45,885 bases of DNA. Origin: Metabacillus fastidiosus NBRC 101226. Its GTDB lineage: Bacteria > Bacillota > Bacilli > Bacillales > Bacillaceae. Position numbers and translations under genes: made by a program. The first letter of the stretch is position 1; each line of letters starts with the position of its first letter. The DNA lies in contig NZ_BCVG01000022.1 of assembly GCF_001591625.1 (NCBI RefSeq), forward strand, positions 1 through 45,885. Direction: 5' to 3'. This document shows, one piece after another, positions 1 to 8,406 of this stretch. A model generated the notes under the pieces. That model was not told the origin of the DNA. It searched no databases and saw only the letters and a program-made list of their open reading frames with translations.

Positions 1-169
1 TTACTGCCCGTTAAGGCTGGGATAAATGTTCTTTTAATACATATTGACCTTTCATATTTAACTCATCCTACCTTGTGTTTCCTAAAAATTATTTTTAATA
101 TATTCACGTATGTATAATAGTTTTAATATTCTTGTTAGCATTACTACAGCTTCGTACGCATTTCCCACT

Positions 170-455
170 TTAGTGATATATATTTATTTCTCCAAATCTT
201 TTTCTAAACATATCGAGTAAAAAATAATCTCTTCCAGGTTTTCCATTCTTCCTTACCTTAGGTATAAAATCTTTACTGCATACTTTGTTATGATAAGTTT
301 CAATACGTTCATATATCCCGTTTTTATTCGTGGCTTTATCTACATATAAAATATATCCTTCAGCGCTTCATATATATATAAACCTTTTTTAAATCCTAAT
401 TTTTCATGAATTAGACTATTTTCTATTTCTAATTCAGCACCTGATTTAAATTGAT
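170..455 (-). pseudogene. Decayed unknown gene, C-terminal part
   Basis: Reading on the minus strand, about 30 codons (including SGAELEIENSLIHEKLGFKK) run into a second frame near position 365 that continues with GYILYVDKATNKNGIYERIE and ends at a TAA at 170-172. The two pieces read as one protein after a single frameshift, and no start codon or ribosome site is visible upstream. I do not recognise the family. The rest of 1-632 shows only AT-rich DNA. Confidence 0.45.
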
Positions 456-632
456 AATTTATTTTTAAAAGGGTCTATTTCTTACTATTTTGTATACATT
501 ACTATCATTTTGTTTGTTAACTTTTTTTGGAATTTTTGTAATTCTTAATTCACTTCAAATTTCGGATGACTTTCTCATCAAAAATATTTATAATTAAGTG
601 CAATTTATAACTTACTTTAGGGAGAAAACATC

Positions 633-980
633 ATGAAAACTTCAACACCATGCCCTGGCTGTCATAAGCCGCTTACTATCCAGCATTTTGAGGACTTTCC
701 AACACCTTTTAATATGAAATGTCCACACTGTCGAGCAAAACTTAAAGAGACTAAGATGACTCCCTTGTTACTTGTAGTAGCAATAATCATCATTCTTTTA
801 TTAATTTTGTTAGGTATTAAAGTGCAGAATTTCCTAGCTGGTTATTTTCCTATTGTAGAGAAAATCCCTACAGGAATTGTCTTTCTAGCTTTCTGTTATC
901 CTATTTATGCTTTATATGAATCTTTCAATGCTACTGTTATATTTAATAAAGGTAATTTGCAATTAAAAAAACGTCAGTAA
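633..980 (+). CDS. Small membrane protein with N-terminal zinc ribbon
   Basis: A 115-residue protein with a GGGAGAAAA ribosome site. The first 35 residues carry two CxxC-type pairs (CPGC near residue 7 and CPHC near residue 31), a typical four-cysteine zinc ribbon. Two hydrophobic segments follow, at about residues 45-66 and 72-95. The expected layout is a cytoplasmic metal-binding knuckle on a membrane anchor. The basic C-terminus (LQLKKRQ) fits a cytoplasmic tail. Similar small proteins occur in bacilli without known function. No operon partner is seen; the next gene is also a zinc-ribbon protein but has its own ribosome site. Confidence 0.75.
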   Translation: MKTSTPCPGCHKPLTIQHFEDFPTPFNMKCPHCRAKLKETKMTPLLLVVAIIIILLLILLGIKVQNFLAGYFPIVEKIPTGIVFLAFCYPIYALYESFNATVIFNKGNLQLKKRQ

Positions 981-1139
981 TTTTCAAAGTGTGGATTATT
1001 CACGTTTTTTTATTTTTTTGATATAAAGAACAGTTTCTTTAACATAGAAGTACTACTGATAATTAAATACTTTTAATTTTGAAACCTTTTCCTCCAATAA
1101 ACGTATAAATTACCATACACTTTTCGGAGGAGATCGTTT

Positions 1140-1328
1140 ATGACACAGCAAGAATTAGTTTGTAAATCATGCGGAAGTGAATCCTTTACTAAAGGTGAAA
1201 TGAGCGGATATGCAAACATCAGGCCAATTGATAAAATATTCACTAATGGTTCACCCGTTATTTTTACATTTTGTAAAAACTGTGGCGAGGTAGCTTCTAT
1301 AAAAATTAAAAATACTAAGAAATTTTGA
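1140..1328 (+). CDS. Small zinc-ribbon protein
   Basis: A 62-residue protein starting at ATG behind TTTTCGGAGGAGATCGTTT, a strong ribosome site. CKSCGS at residues 9-14 and CKNCGE near residues 45-50 form a four-cysteine zinc ribbon; nothing else is recognisable. Such proteins are sometimes labelled TFIIB-like because of the ribbon, which is not evidence for a transcription role. The stop is followed directly by an intrinsic terminator. The antisense frame over the same stretch has no ribosome site and is a shadow. Confidence 0.8.
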   Translation: MTQQELVCKSCGSESFTKGEMSGYANIRPIDKIFTNGSPVIFTFCKNCGEVASIKIKNTKKF

Positions 1329-1351
1329 GCCATTAATAGTGGCTCTTTTTT
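1327..1351 (+). terminator. Intrinsic terminator of the zinc-ribbon gene
   Basis: GAGCCA (1327-1332) pairs with TGGCTC (1340-1345) around a short loop, followed by six T residues. Confidence 0.85.
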
Positions 1352-1409
1352 AATAAACTGGCTGCTTAAAATGTTTCATTAGTAACAAATTCGGGTATGT
1401 TAACTACAT

Positions 1410-1461
1410 GTGCAAGGATAAATAATCTTCTGCCTTTACTGAAACTGCCAATTTCTTGCAC
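1410..1461 (+). repeat. Hairpin repeat, GTGC type, copy 1
   Basis: A 52-nt unit that opens GTGCAAGgA and closes CTTGCAC, so its ends can pair. Interior and flanks are close to the copy at 22012-22063. The upstream flank (TTCGGGTATGTTAACTACAT, 1389-1408) is also shared with the copy at 20308. It lies about 115 bp upstream of a small membrane-peptide gene, exactly as the 22012 copy does. Confidence 0.7.
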
Positions 1462-1575
1462 TCCTCCCAAATATACTTTTAAATTTTCTTACATAATCCC
1501 CATCACATTTGTTTAAACTATCCCTTATCAGATTCAATAAAAAGATGAGTTAATATTAATCGGAGTTGATTCAAA

Positions 1576-1722
1576 GTGCTAACAGCTTTACCATTTATCC
1601 TAATGTTTCTTCCTCTTTCCTTGTTAACTTTTAAAAAGGTTCATTATGGAATAGCTCTTGCAATCTTTTATATAAATATTTTTGTACAAATGTTTATACT
1701 TCAAGTCTTAGCTCAAATATAA
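1576..1722 (+). CDS. 48-residue membrane peptide, copy 1 (GTG start)
   Basis: A 48-codon reading frame beginning GTG at 1576 behind AATCGGAGTTGATTCAAA, the same ribosome site as the near-identical copy at 22179, where the start codon is ATG. The product is almost entirely hydrophobic (LPFILMFLPLSLL, then a second stretch near residues 25-48), so it should span the membrane once or twice. Substitutions between the two copies fall mostly at third positions, which suggests that the frame is, or recently was, under selection. Function unknown. Confidence 0.6.
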   Translation: MLTALPFILMFLPLSLLTFKKVHYGIALAIFYINIFVQMFILQVLAQI

Positions 1723-1747
1723 TAAACATCTTTACTTTTTTGTTTCC

Positions 1748-1915
1748 TTAATTAAATTCCTCTTTTAAGTCATCTTCTTCTACTTCACCTAATACCACTG
1801 CTATTGTCCATTCAATATCTTCAATATAATCATTATCTAAAACTTGTTTCTGAAATTTTGTAACCCGATCTCGTACTGCTTATTTTGCCATTTCAATCAT
1901 CCATTTTCTGGACAC
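1748..1915 (-). pseudogene. Decayed small acidic protein gene
   Basis: On the minus strand the frame reads RKWMIEMAK, then an in-frame TAA, then AVRDRVTKFQKQVLDNDYIE and on to a stop at 1748-1750 (ending EEDDLKEEFN). The continuity across the stop marks a nonsense-disrupted gene. I do not recognise the family. Confidence 0.45.
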
Positions 1916-2072
1916 TTACTAATGTTCAGTAATAAATAGCTGCTATGTACACTTTTAAAAATTGAACAATGAGATAGTTAACATAAAGCATATTTTAAGA
2001 AAGAAAAAAGGATCTCTTAATAGAAAATCCTTTTAATTGTTTATTCTTTTTACTAAAAAGAACATTTTGATC

Positions 2073-2354
2073 TTAAGCAGGTGGTCCCATGAAATATTTC
2101 ACAAATATTAATATAAATAAAACTAAAAAACACAGACCTAAACTGATTATATTACCTACAATTGAAATTATAGGGAGATAAATCTTCTTTTTTCTAGAAC
2201 GATATGTTCTCAATGACATAATCGAAAAAACTAATCCAACAGTAAAAAAGATTACCCAACAAATATACGAATAAATGGGAAATTCAAAAAAATTGAAACT
2301 AAAAATAGTATTTAATAATAAAATCACAATAAATATAAGATTATAAAGTTTCAT
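2073..2354 (-). CDS. Small multi-pass membrane protein
   Basis: A 93-residue protein with a clear ribosome site (AAGGGGGAAAA) seven bases before the ATG. Three hydrophobic segments are visible, at about residues 5-22, 27-47 and 60-87, with a basic loop (RTYRSRKKK) between the second and third that should be cytoplasmic. No signal peptide cleavage motif and no conserved motif that I recognise. It is flanked on both sides by GATCC-type hairpins. Function unknown. Confidence 0.7.
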   Translation of the reverse strand: MKLYNLIFIVILLLNTIFSFNFFEFPIYSYICWVIFFTVGLVFSIMSLRTYRSRKKKIYLPIISIVGNIISLGLCFLVLFILIFVKYFMGPPA

Positions 2355-2558
2355 TTTTCCCCCTTAATATGTCATATAGACCACCACTACAATATCATTC
2401 TGTTAGTTTACATAAATGACATTTTAAACATCTGAAAAAAAAGATCCTTTTAATTATTTATTAAATTAAAGTTTCTCTTTACTTTAAGTGTATTTATTCA
2501 CAACTTTTGTAATTTTAAAGTGAGTGCCTGCTTATACACATATTCAAATTAATAATAC

Positions 2559-3323
2559 CTAAGATATATATTCGACTTCAAAATCATGAGAAATTAAATC
2601 CATTTTGTCTAAATCCCAATCAAAAGTTAGAATGGCAGATTGTTTGGATTTATGTGAAAGAAGACATTTACCATTCTTAATAATCTGACTCTCCGCTTCC
2701 CAAAAAGTAACGGTTTCATCTTCCCCCGTACGATTACAAACAAATAAGCATAGTCCCGTATCTAGAGATCTTTGCTCCCACTCACCTTTTGGCCCACATA
2801 CTCCTGGACCCCAAGCCGACGGGGCAACTAGAATCTCTGCTCCTTTAGAATATAATGTATCTGCAATATTTTTATTGTAAGCATCTGCACATATCAAAAC
2901 ACCGATTTTAACATTCTCTATATCTATTGGCTCAATAAAATCACCAGATGTAGACCAATCATCTATAATATTTGTGATCTTTCTTTGTTTTCCTATTAAT
3001 TTCCCGTTCCTGTTTATCACAAATACCGAATTATAAAGTTCTCCATCTTCTGATCTTTCAGGACAACCAAGGAATACATTAGTATTTATAGACTTAACTA
3101 GAGAAAAAAAGTTAATCATCCATTCATCTGGTTGGTGATTAATCCATTTTGTCCCGATCTTTTGAGAAAATTGTAATCCACTAACAGCTAATTCAGGAGT
3201 TATAATCCAATCAACATGTTTATCAGCTGCTAGTTTGACTCCTTTTTCAATCAACTTTTGATTTCTATTAATATCACCCGCAATGGGTAATAAATGCAAT
3301 AAAGCTATTCTTAATTTTTTCAA
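2559..3323 (-). CDS. Carbon-nitrogen hydrolase (nitrilase superfamily)
   Basis: A 254-residue protein of the nitrilase/amidase superfamily, which hydrolyses amide or nitrile C-N bonds with a Glu-Lys-Cys triad. The triad is visible: Glu44 in ITPELAVSG, Lys115 in GKQRKI, and Cys145 in GVLICADAY. Length and order are those of a single-domain cytosolic member. The start is TTG at 3323 behind GAGGAG. The substrate cannot be told from sequence; omega-amidase, carbamoyl-putrescine-type or formamidase-like activity are all possible. It stands alone, with a GATCC hairpin just upstream at about 3352-3375. Confidence 0.85.
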   Translation of the reverse strand: MKKLRIALLHLLPIAGDINRNQKLIEKGVKLAADKHVDWIITPELAVSGLQFSQKIGTKWINHQPDEWMINFFSLVKSINTNVFLGCPERSEDGELYNSVFVINRNGKLIGKQRKITNIIDDWSTSGDFIEPIDIENVKIGVLICADAYNKNIADTLYSKGAEILVAPSAWGPGVCGPKGEWEQRSLDTGLCLFVCNRTGEDETVTFWEAESQIIKNGKCLLSHKSKQSAILTFDWDLDKMDLISHDFEVEYIS

Positions 3324-3448
3324 TATTAATCTCCTCTTTGTTAAATATTTAAAGGATCTTTGATTGAAGATCCTTTAAATTGTTTATTGAGTTAAAGTAC
3401 CTGTTCGTATCATAAAATGGTTTAGTTTTGTACATAAATTTTTTAAAA

Positions 3449-3964
3449 TTAATTATTTGCTATATAAAGAATTATCGAAAGGAGTATAACAGGAATACCT
3501 ACTATTGAAGATAAGATGGTAATGACTGTTTTAGTTTTATTTAAGCCTTTTAGTATTTTCAATAGTGCTTGAAAAATTAGTATCCCTATAAAACCACCAA
3601 AAGTATTAAGAATAATATCATCGATATCTGAAATACCCAATACAAATATATATTGACTAACTTCAATAAAAAGGCTAAATAATACTACTATTCCTAAATT
3701 TCTTAACATCAGCTTCTTTTTCGTAAAGAACATTATATAAATTCCTAAAGGTATAAACATTAATATATTAGCCCAAATATTCATATCCACTAATTTTATT
3801 CTTCCACTATTATCAATATTAATATATCGATGTATTGAATCAAATGGAACTAAATTCAAACTTCTAAAGTTGGAACCAAATCGAGAAAAAAAGACAGTAT
3901 CTAATAGAATTAAAAGATACCCTATCAAGATTGTATAAAATAAAAAATTAATAATCTTTTTCAT
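3449..3964 (-). CDS. VanZ-like membrane protein
   Basis: A 171-residue integral membrane protein with the VanZ pattern: an N-terminal helix with FFSRFGS, the NLVPFDSI motif near residues 37-44, ANILMFIPLGIY near residues 65-76, and the SDIDDIILNTFGGFIG block near residues 111-126. Four to five membrane helices are expected. VanZ itself gives low-level teicoplanin resistance, but most homologues in bacilli are chromosomal and have no proven role, so resistance is not implied. The ribosome site (AGAGGACTG) is ordinary. Monocistronic. Confidence 0.85.
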   Translation of the reverse strand: MKKIINFLFYTILIGYLLILLDTVFFSRFGSNFRSLNLVPFDSIHRYINIDNSGRIKLVDMNIWANILMFIPLGIYIMFFTKKKLMLRNLGIVVLFSLFIEVSQYIFVLGISDIDDIILNTFGGFIGILIFQALLKILKGLNKTKTVITILSSIVGIPVILLSIILYIANN

Positions 3965-4408
3965 AACTGTTTCAGTCCTCTGTAGTAATCTCTTAAAATT
4001 CTACTTTACCTTTAAAGTCTTAAGAATAATCTTATTAATATATTAAAACTTTCTTAATATATGGTGTTAGGAGCGGATTTATAGTGCAACCAATCCCCAA
4101 AATACCAACAAAAAATTATTATCCTTATTTAATTAACCTGTTTCATTAGTTAAATAAGAGTTTCAATCAGCTAAATAAATACTTATATAAGTGACCTTTT
4201 CTCTGTCATAACAAGAGGTCTCACCTATATCATTTATAAATAAAATTCTTTCACTGATTTATCGATATCATCACAATATTCGTTCGTAATTTTATAAAAT
4301 AAGTCTATAGTGAGTTCACAAGTTTGTTAAAATTCATTCTAATGTTCTTTTAAGTATTATAATATAATCTGTTAAAATAATTCCGATAACACTACTAGGA
4401 GGTTACTT
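3965..4408. other. Intergenic region with a palindrome and the cop promoter region
   Basis: No coding frame with a ribosome site. It holds an inverted repeat near 4122-4157 (CTTATTTAATTAA paired with TTAGTTAAATAAG), a member of the AACTAA/TTAGTT palindrome group seen elsewhere in the window. Two overlapping TATAAT hexamers (4358-4363, 4363-4368) lie about 40-50 bp before copC and are plausible -10 boxes. I see no good -35 box and no clear CsoR operator. Confidence 0.4.
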
Positions 4409-4978
4409 ATGATAAAAAAAGTTCTTTTATTTACATTTATTATTTTTGTAGCATTTGTTAATAATGCATTTGCTCACACTGGTTTAGAAAGCTCTTCGCC
4501 ACAGAATGGAGAAGTCATTACGAAAGAGTTGCAGCAGATCACATTAACCTTTGAAACAAAGATAGAACAAAATAGTACATTTAATCTTCAAACTTCAAGT
4601 GGAGAGTCTATTCCTATTGAAAATATTCAATTGTCTGGTAATCAATTGGTAGGAAACTTTTCTAAACCATTGGAAAATGGAGATTATCAAGTTGGATGGA
4701 AAATTATAGGTGTTGATGGACATCCAATTGATGGAAAGTTTTCGTTCTCAGTCTCATTGCCTGTTGCTGAAGCACCTGTGGAAGAACAAGAAAAACCACA
4801 AACTCAACCTAATGTTGAAAAGAACACAGATCAGAATACAGGTACAGTTAATGAAACCGAAGAAAAGGATGCTCAACTAGATAACTCACAATCAAATATA
4901 CTAATTCCTGTCATTATAGGAGTTCTAGTTGTTATTGTTATCGGAGGCTTCTTTTTAGTCTTGAGAAAGAAGAAATAG
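4409..4978 (+). CDS. copC: CopC-domain copper-binding protein, membrane anchored
   Basis: A 189-residue secreted protein. A signal peptide (residues 1-22, ending NNAFA) is followed at once by His23, so cleavage would expose the N-terminal histidine that ligates Cu(II) in CopC proteins. The CopC beta-sandwich covers about residues 23-116 and includes GVDGHPIDG, whose His105 and neighbouring Asp complete the site. A Gln/Glu/Thr-rich linker leads to one membrane helix (about 164-184) and a basic tail. Strong AGGAGG site. It ends four bases before the copD start, so the two genes form an operon that delivers copper to the membrane protein CopD. In Bacillus subtilis the two domains are fused in YcnJ. 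Confidence 0.88.
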   Translation: MIKKVLLFTFIIFVAFVNNAFAHTGLESSSPQNGEVITKELQQITLTFETKIEQNSTFNLQTSSGESIPIENIQLSGNQLVGNFSKPLENGDYQVGWKIIGVDGHPIDGKFSFSVSLPVAEAPVEEQEKPQTQPNVEKNTDQNTGTVNETEEKDAQLDNSQSNILIPVIIGVLVVIVIGGFFLVLRKKK

Positions 4979-4981
4979 AAA

Positions 4982-6070
4982 ATGCTTCTCATTGGAATCA
5001 TTAGTCAAGCATTATTATATCTATGTTTCTCGCTGCTTATTGGAAGCTTTCTAATTTATCTTGTACCTAACACTCATCGACCAGATATTAACGTAAAAAA
5101 AGGAATCTTAATGATAGCTATAGGTGGGATAGCTATCTTTTCATCTTTTCCTGTTTTACAATTAATTTTATACCTAGCTCCATATGATGGATTTATTAAA
5201 ACTTTACAGTCTGTCCTTTTTTCATTTGAAGTGGGAAAAGCATGGATTTTTACTTACATTGTTTCAAATCTATTATTTATCTTTGTAACTTGGGTTAATT
5301 ATCGGAAAAAGAATTTATATGCATATATTGGAATTTTCTTTACATTCCTTTTAATTCTTGCTCTGGGTTGGTCCAGTCATGCAGCCTCTCTTGATGAGGT
5401 AAAAGGATTTATTACACATACAATTCATTTCACTGCTGTTAGCGTTTGGATAGGAGTCCTTATTGTAGTTAGCTGGTTTTCAAAAAACCATTCTAATTGG
5501 CTGAATTTCTTAAAATGGTTCACACCTGTTGCTCTTACATGCTTTGTAATTACTATTGTGACAGGTCTTATTCTCATGGCTTTTGTTGTTGAATTTAAAG
5601 ATTATCCAAATTCTTGGATGATTCCTTATGGACAAGCTCTTTTGATTAAACATATTTTGATTGTTCCTTTACTATCTTACGCAGTAATCAACAGCCTTTT
5701 AATAAAAAGAAAATTGAAAAAGGACATAAGCTTTAATCCTAAACCTTGGGCAAAAGTGGAAAGTCTCGTAATCCTGCTTATTTTTTCAGCAACAGCAGCA
5801 TTAGGAGAACAATCGCCCCCACACGCTACTATCCTAACAAAAGAAACAGTATCTAAAGTTTTTACATTGTTGTATCAAGGACAGTTTAAACCTGAAATGA
5901 CTGTACAGCTAGTATTTAACTCCGCTAGTATTTCTCTTATGTTATTAGCTGTCCTATTTTTAGTTCTAGTGATTATTTCATTCTTAAAGAAACTACCGGC
6001 AGTAATGTCATTTATTATGAGTTTGCTATTCGTATTTTCCGTTTATTTATCTTTGATACTAAGCATTTAA
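4982..6070 (+). CDS. copD: CopD-domain copper transport membrane protein
   Basis: A 362-residue polytopic membrane protein with about eight or nine hydrophobic helices. It has family landmarks: GWSSHAAS near residue 130, then THTIHFTAVSVWIGVL near residues 146-161, with histidines placed in the membrane as in CopD. It starts three bases after the copC stop with no strong site of its own, which suggests translational coupling. Together with CopC it probably imports or handles copper across the cytoplasmic membrane. No CsoR or CopY gene is adjacent. The operon ends at the hairpin at 6110-6127. Confidence 0.87.
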   Translation: MLLIGIISQALLYLCFSLLIGSFLIYLVPNTHRPDINVKKGILMIAIGGIAIFSSFPVLQLILYLAPYDGFIKTLQSVLFSFEVGKAWIFTYIVSNLLFIFVTWVNYRKKNLYAYIGIFFTFLLILALGWSSHAASLDEVKGFITHTIHFTAVSVWIGVLIVVSWFSKNHSNWLNFLKWFTPVALTCFVITIVTGLILMAFVVEFKDYPNSWMIPYGQALLIKHILIVPLLSYAVINSLLIKRKLKKDISFNPKPWAKVESLVILLIFSATAALGEQSPPHATILTKETVSKVFTLLYQGQFKPEMTVQLVFNSASISLMLLAVLFLVLVIISFLKKLPAVMSFIMSLLFVFSVYLSLILSI

Positions 6071-6109
6071 TAATCAATAGTTAACATAAATAACCTTTTA
6101 AATAGAAAA

Positions 6110-6127
6110 AGGCCTTTATTAAGGCCT
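6110..6127 (+). terminator. Hairpin ending the cop operon
   Basis: AGGCCTT pairs with AAGGCCT across a short loop, 40 bp after copD. The T-run is weak (CTC follows), so termination may also depend on the longer hairpin just downstream. Confidence 0.5.
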
Positions 6128-6129
6128 CT

Positions 6130-6174
6130 CAGACTGTAGACAAACTCGATTTTATCGAGTTTGTCTACAGTCTG
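6130..6174. repeat. Perfect 21-bp inverted repeat
   Basis: CAGACTGTAGACAAACTCGAT (6130-6150) is the exact reverse complement of 6154-6174, separated by TTT. It stands between convergent genes (copD and the DUF805 gene). It could be a bidirectional terminator or a small mobile hairpin element; perfect arms this long are unusual for a simple terminator. Confidence 0.85.
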
Positions 6175-6219
6175 AAGCATCATAAAGGATGCTCTCAATA
6201 TCATTATGAAATTCCAAAA

Positions 6220-6564
6220 CTAGTGTTTAGGATTTGATCCATATTTATTACTATTTGGCTCACTATCTTGACACAAAAATACAATAAGAATAATGATACC
6301 AATTATAGGAATAAGACCAATTAAAAACCACCATCCACTCCTTCCTGTATCATGTAGTCTACGAGTTGCAACAGCAAAGTATGGTAATAAAGTAGCTAAA
6401 TGATAAGATACACTTAATAATGGATCAAACTCTCCAACTGTCTCTATTCTTTCAAGTATTGTAGAAATAATAAGATCAATCAGAAAAAACATCCAGTATT
6501 CCTTACGCCTTGCTCTCCCTTTAAAAACGATGTAATTCTTTAATACTTTTAAATACCACTGCAT
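6220..6564 (-). CDS. DUF805 family membrane protein
   Basis: A 114-residue protein with the DUF805 pattern: FKGRARRKEYWMFF near residues 14-27, membrane helices, then ATRRLHDTGRSGWWFLI in the middle and LIPIIGIIILIVFLCQDSE near the end, closing with NKYGSNP. I chose the ATG at 6564 because GGAGG precedes it by a good distance; an upstream in-frame start at 6591 would overlap that site. Function is unknown; the family is widespread in bacteria. Confidence 0.88.
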   Translation of the reverse strand: MQWYLKVLKNYIVFKGRARRKEYWMFFLIDLIISTILERIETVGEFDPLLSVSYHLATLLPYFAVATRRLHDTGRSGWWFLIGLIPIIGIIILIVFLCQDSEPNSNKYGSNPKH

Positions 6565-6723
6565 TAATACTTCCTCCAAATAAAAAAGCACCTCAATTTT
6601 GAAGTGCTTTAACTTCTTTCATTATTTCCCCCAAAGTCTCTAGTAACAGATTCTTTAGATAATATTTTCAATTCGATTTAAATATTTTTAATTCTTTTTA
6701 GGTTTAAATAACTATTAGTTGAA

Positions 6724-6951
6724 TTATCTTGTTATATTTTTTCTAGCAAAATAAAGGAAAACTAGTTGAAATAGTACAACCATTATAAATAAAATACCCA
6801 AAATAGCGAATGATACCATTCTTATTTCAGGAGTTTGAACTACCCCTGCACCGTCAACTTTTCTTACCCCAATAAATATTGCTCCGACAGCAAAAATGAA
6901 TAGCCATACAATATTTATAACCCACCACATTTTCATTTTCATAATAAACAT
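6724..6951 (-). CDS. DUF3923 family membrane protein
   Basis: A small protein (75 residues from the first start; the ATG at residue 4 or 6 may be used instead). Two hydrophobic helices (about 9-28 and 45-68) flank the stretch RKVDGAGVVQTPEIRM, which I recognise as typical of DUF3923 proteins of bacilli and staphylococci. Function unknown. It is convergent with nothing and stands alone. Confidence 0.75.
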   Translation of the reverse strand: MFIMKMKMWWVINIVWLFIFAVGAIFIGVRKVDGAGVVQTPEIRMVSFAILGILFIMVVLFQLVFLYFARKNITR

Positions 6952-7154
6952 CTTCTTTCTCAGAAATCTTTCAAGCCCTATCTTATTAGCCTCATTAAAG
7001 GTTTGCGACCCCTTTTTGTTAGCCGTTCTACAGGGATAACGACTCCTTTACTCATTTCGACAAAAGGAGATATTTTCCTTCTTTTAAAGTCATCCATCAA
7101 CTAGGGGATTCATGCTATTATAGTTGAAGCTCATCTAATCTGGAGGTGATACAT

Positions 7155-7193
7155 ATGGAAAACGAAGAACTGTTAAAGAAGTATATTTTTTGA
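7155..7193 (+). pseudogene. Truncated start of a gene
   Basis: A near-perfect ribosome site (TGGAGGTGATACAT) precedes ATG at 7155, but the frame stops after 12 codons (MENEELLKKYIF). It is either a leader peptide or, more likely, the 5' stub of a deleted gene. There is no hairpin or downstream gene on this strand to support attenuation. Confidence 0.4.
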
Positions 7194-7220
7194 ACTTGTC
7201 ATTCTCTTTTCCTTCTTTCT

Positions 7221-8285
7221 TTAATTATTATTTTTTAGATGTTTGGTTAATTTTTGTACAATATAACTTGCATCTCGTCCTACCCCTCTTAATGTAGCTG
7301 AAGAAAAAGATCTTTGGCCTTCTAAGCCTACATAATAAAGACCGGGAACCGATTTACTTTCACCAGCTAAGTGTAGTGGATTCCCATTGTCATCTAAAGC
7401 TCCTATATTAATTAGATATGGAAAATCATTTCGAAATCCAGTCGCAAAAATGATTGAATCTACACGTTCCTTTTCTCCATCTGACCAAACAACTCCATCG
7501 GAATAGAAGGACGTAAACATTTTTTTCTGATTTGGCTTCCCTTCTGATAGTGGAACTTCAAAACGATCAGAATTGATTACAGCATCAGATATAGGAACAC
7601 TTTTACCAAACTTCCGAAATGGGAAGCTATCAAAACCGATAATTCTAAGCCAAAAGTGCAGATCTTTTCCAAATATTTTTTGATTGATGAGTTTTACTGG
7701 ATGACGTACTGCTAATGTTGTTGAAGAAACGTTTGCCAATTCAACAGCAATTTGAACCGCAGAATTCCTACTTCCAACAACGATAACCCGTTCATTAATA
7801 AAAGAATCCGTATTACGGTACTCAGATGAATGAATTACTTTTCCATTAAAAGAGTCCATACCTTTGATTTCAGGAATATATGGAGTAAGGAAAGAACCTG
7901 TTGCATTTATGATTGATAAAGATTGATGAGTCTCTCCTAATGTAGTGATTATAGAAAATTTGTTTTCCTTTCGTTCTACAGATATTACTTTAGAGTTTGT
8001 TAATATCGGTAGCTTGAATTTTTTTTGATATATTTCTAAATATTGAATTACCTCTAATTTAGAAGGGTATTTATTTGGATCAACAGGGAATTTCAAACCC
8101 GGTAATGATGAAAAGCGAGCAGGTGAAAATAACTTGAGACTATCATAATATTGGGGCCAAGAACCCCCTGCTTTTTCTTTTGATTCCAGTATTAAAAAAT
8201 TAAGACCTTTTTTCTGTAAATAATAACCTACGGCTAAGCCTGCCTGACCACCGCCAATAACAATAACATCCCATACCTTAGTCAT
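7221..8285 (-). CDS. ArsO/CzcO-like flavin-dependent monooxygenase
   Basis: A 354-residue FAD/NAD(P)H oxidoreductase. The FAD site GGGQAG is at residues 11-16; the LESKEKAGGSW stretch and DSLKLFSPARFSSLPG are characteristic of the CzcO/ArsO group. A second Rossmann motif (VVGSRNSA, near residues 166-173) would bind NADPH, and FATGFRND near residues 280-287 is the usual C-terminal FAD motif. ArsO genes occur in arsenic operons, but the substrate here is not proven. The ATG follows a weak AGGAGA site. The gene lies directly downstream of a MarR regulator, and three evenly spaced palindromes occupy its promoter, so it is almost certainly the regulator's target. Confidence 0.82.
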   Translation of the reverse strand: MTKVWDVIVIGGGQAGLAVGYYLQKKGLNFLILESKEKAGGSWPQYYDSLKLFSPARFSSLPGLKFPVDPNKYPSKLEVIQYLEIYQKKFKLPILTNSKVISVERKENKFSIITTLGETHQSLSIINATGSFLTPYIPEIKGMDSFNGKVIHSSEYRNTDSFINERVIVVGSRNSAVQIAVELANVSSTTLAVRHPVKLINQKIFGKDLHFWLRIIGFDSFPFRKFGKSVPISDAVINSDRFEVPLSEGKPNQKKMFTSFYSDGVVWSDGEKERVDSIIFATGFRNDFPYLINIGALDDNGNPLHLAGESKSVPGLYYVGLEGQRSFSSATLRGVGRDASYIVQKLTKHLKNNN

Positions 8286-8304
8286 TAAACTCTCCTTTTA
8301 TATA

Positions 8305-8391
8305 ACTTGTATATCACAAGTCTTTATTTCATGGAAATTATTTGCAAGATGCAAGTATTTACCCTGATGAAATTACTTGTGTTTTACAAGT
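8305..8391. promoter_or_regulatory. Three MarR-type operators at 35-bp spacing
   Basis: Three palindromes of one form, six bases, five-base spacer, six bases: ACTTGT-N5-ACAAGT at 8305-8321, ATTTGC-N5-GCAAGT at 8340-8356, ACTTGT-N5-ACAAGT at 8375-8391. They start exactly 35 bp apart. They fill the gap between the MarR gene and the monooxygenase and are the likely binding sites for the MarR protein. Confidence 0.75.
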
Positions 8392-8406
8392 ATTAATTAT
8401 GAGGCA

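Noticed and set aside
3449-3964. Glycopeptide resistance from a VanZ-like gene
   Set aside because: No vanHAX-type genes are present, and lone VanZ-like proteins are common in bacilli without such resistance.
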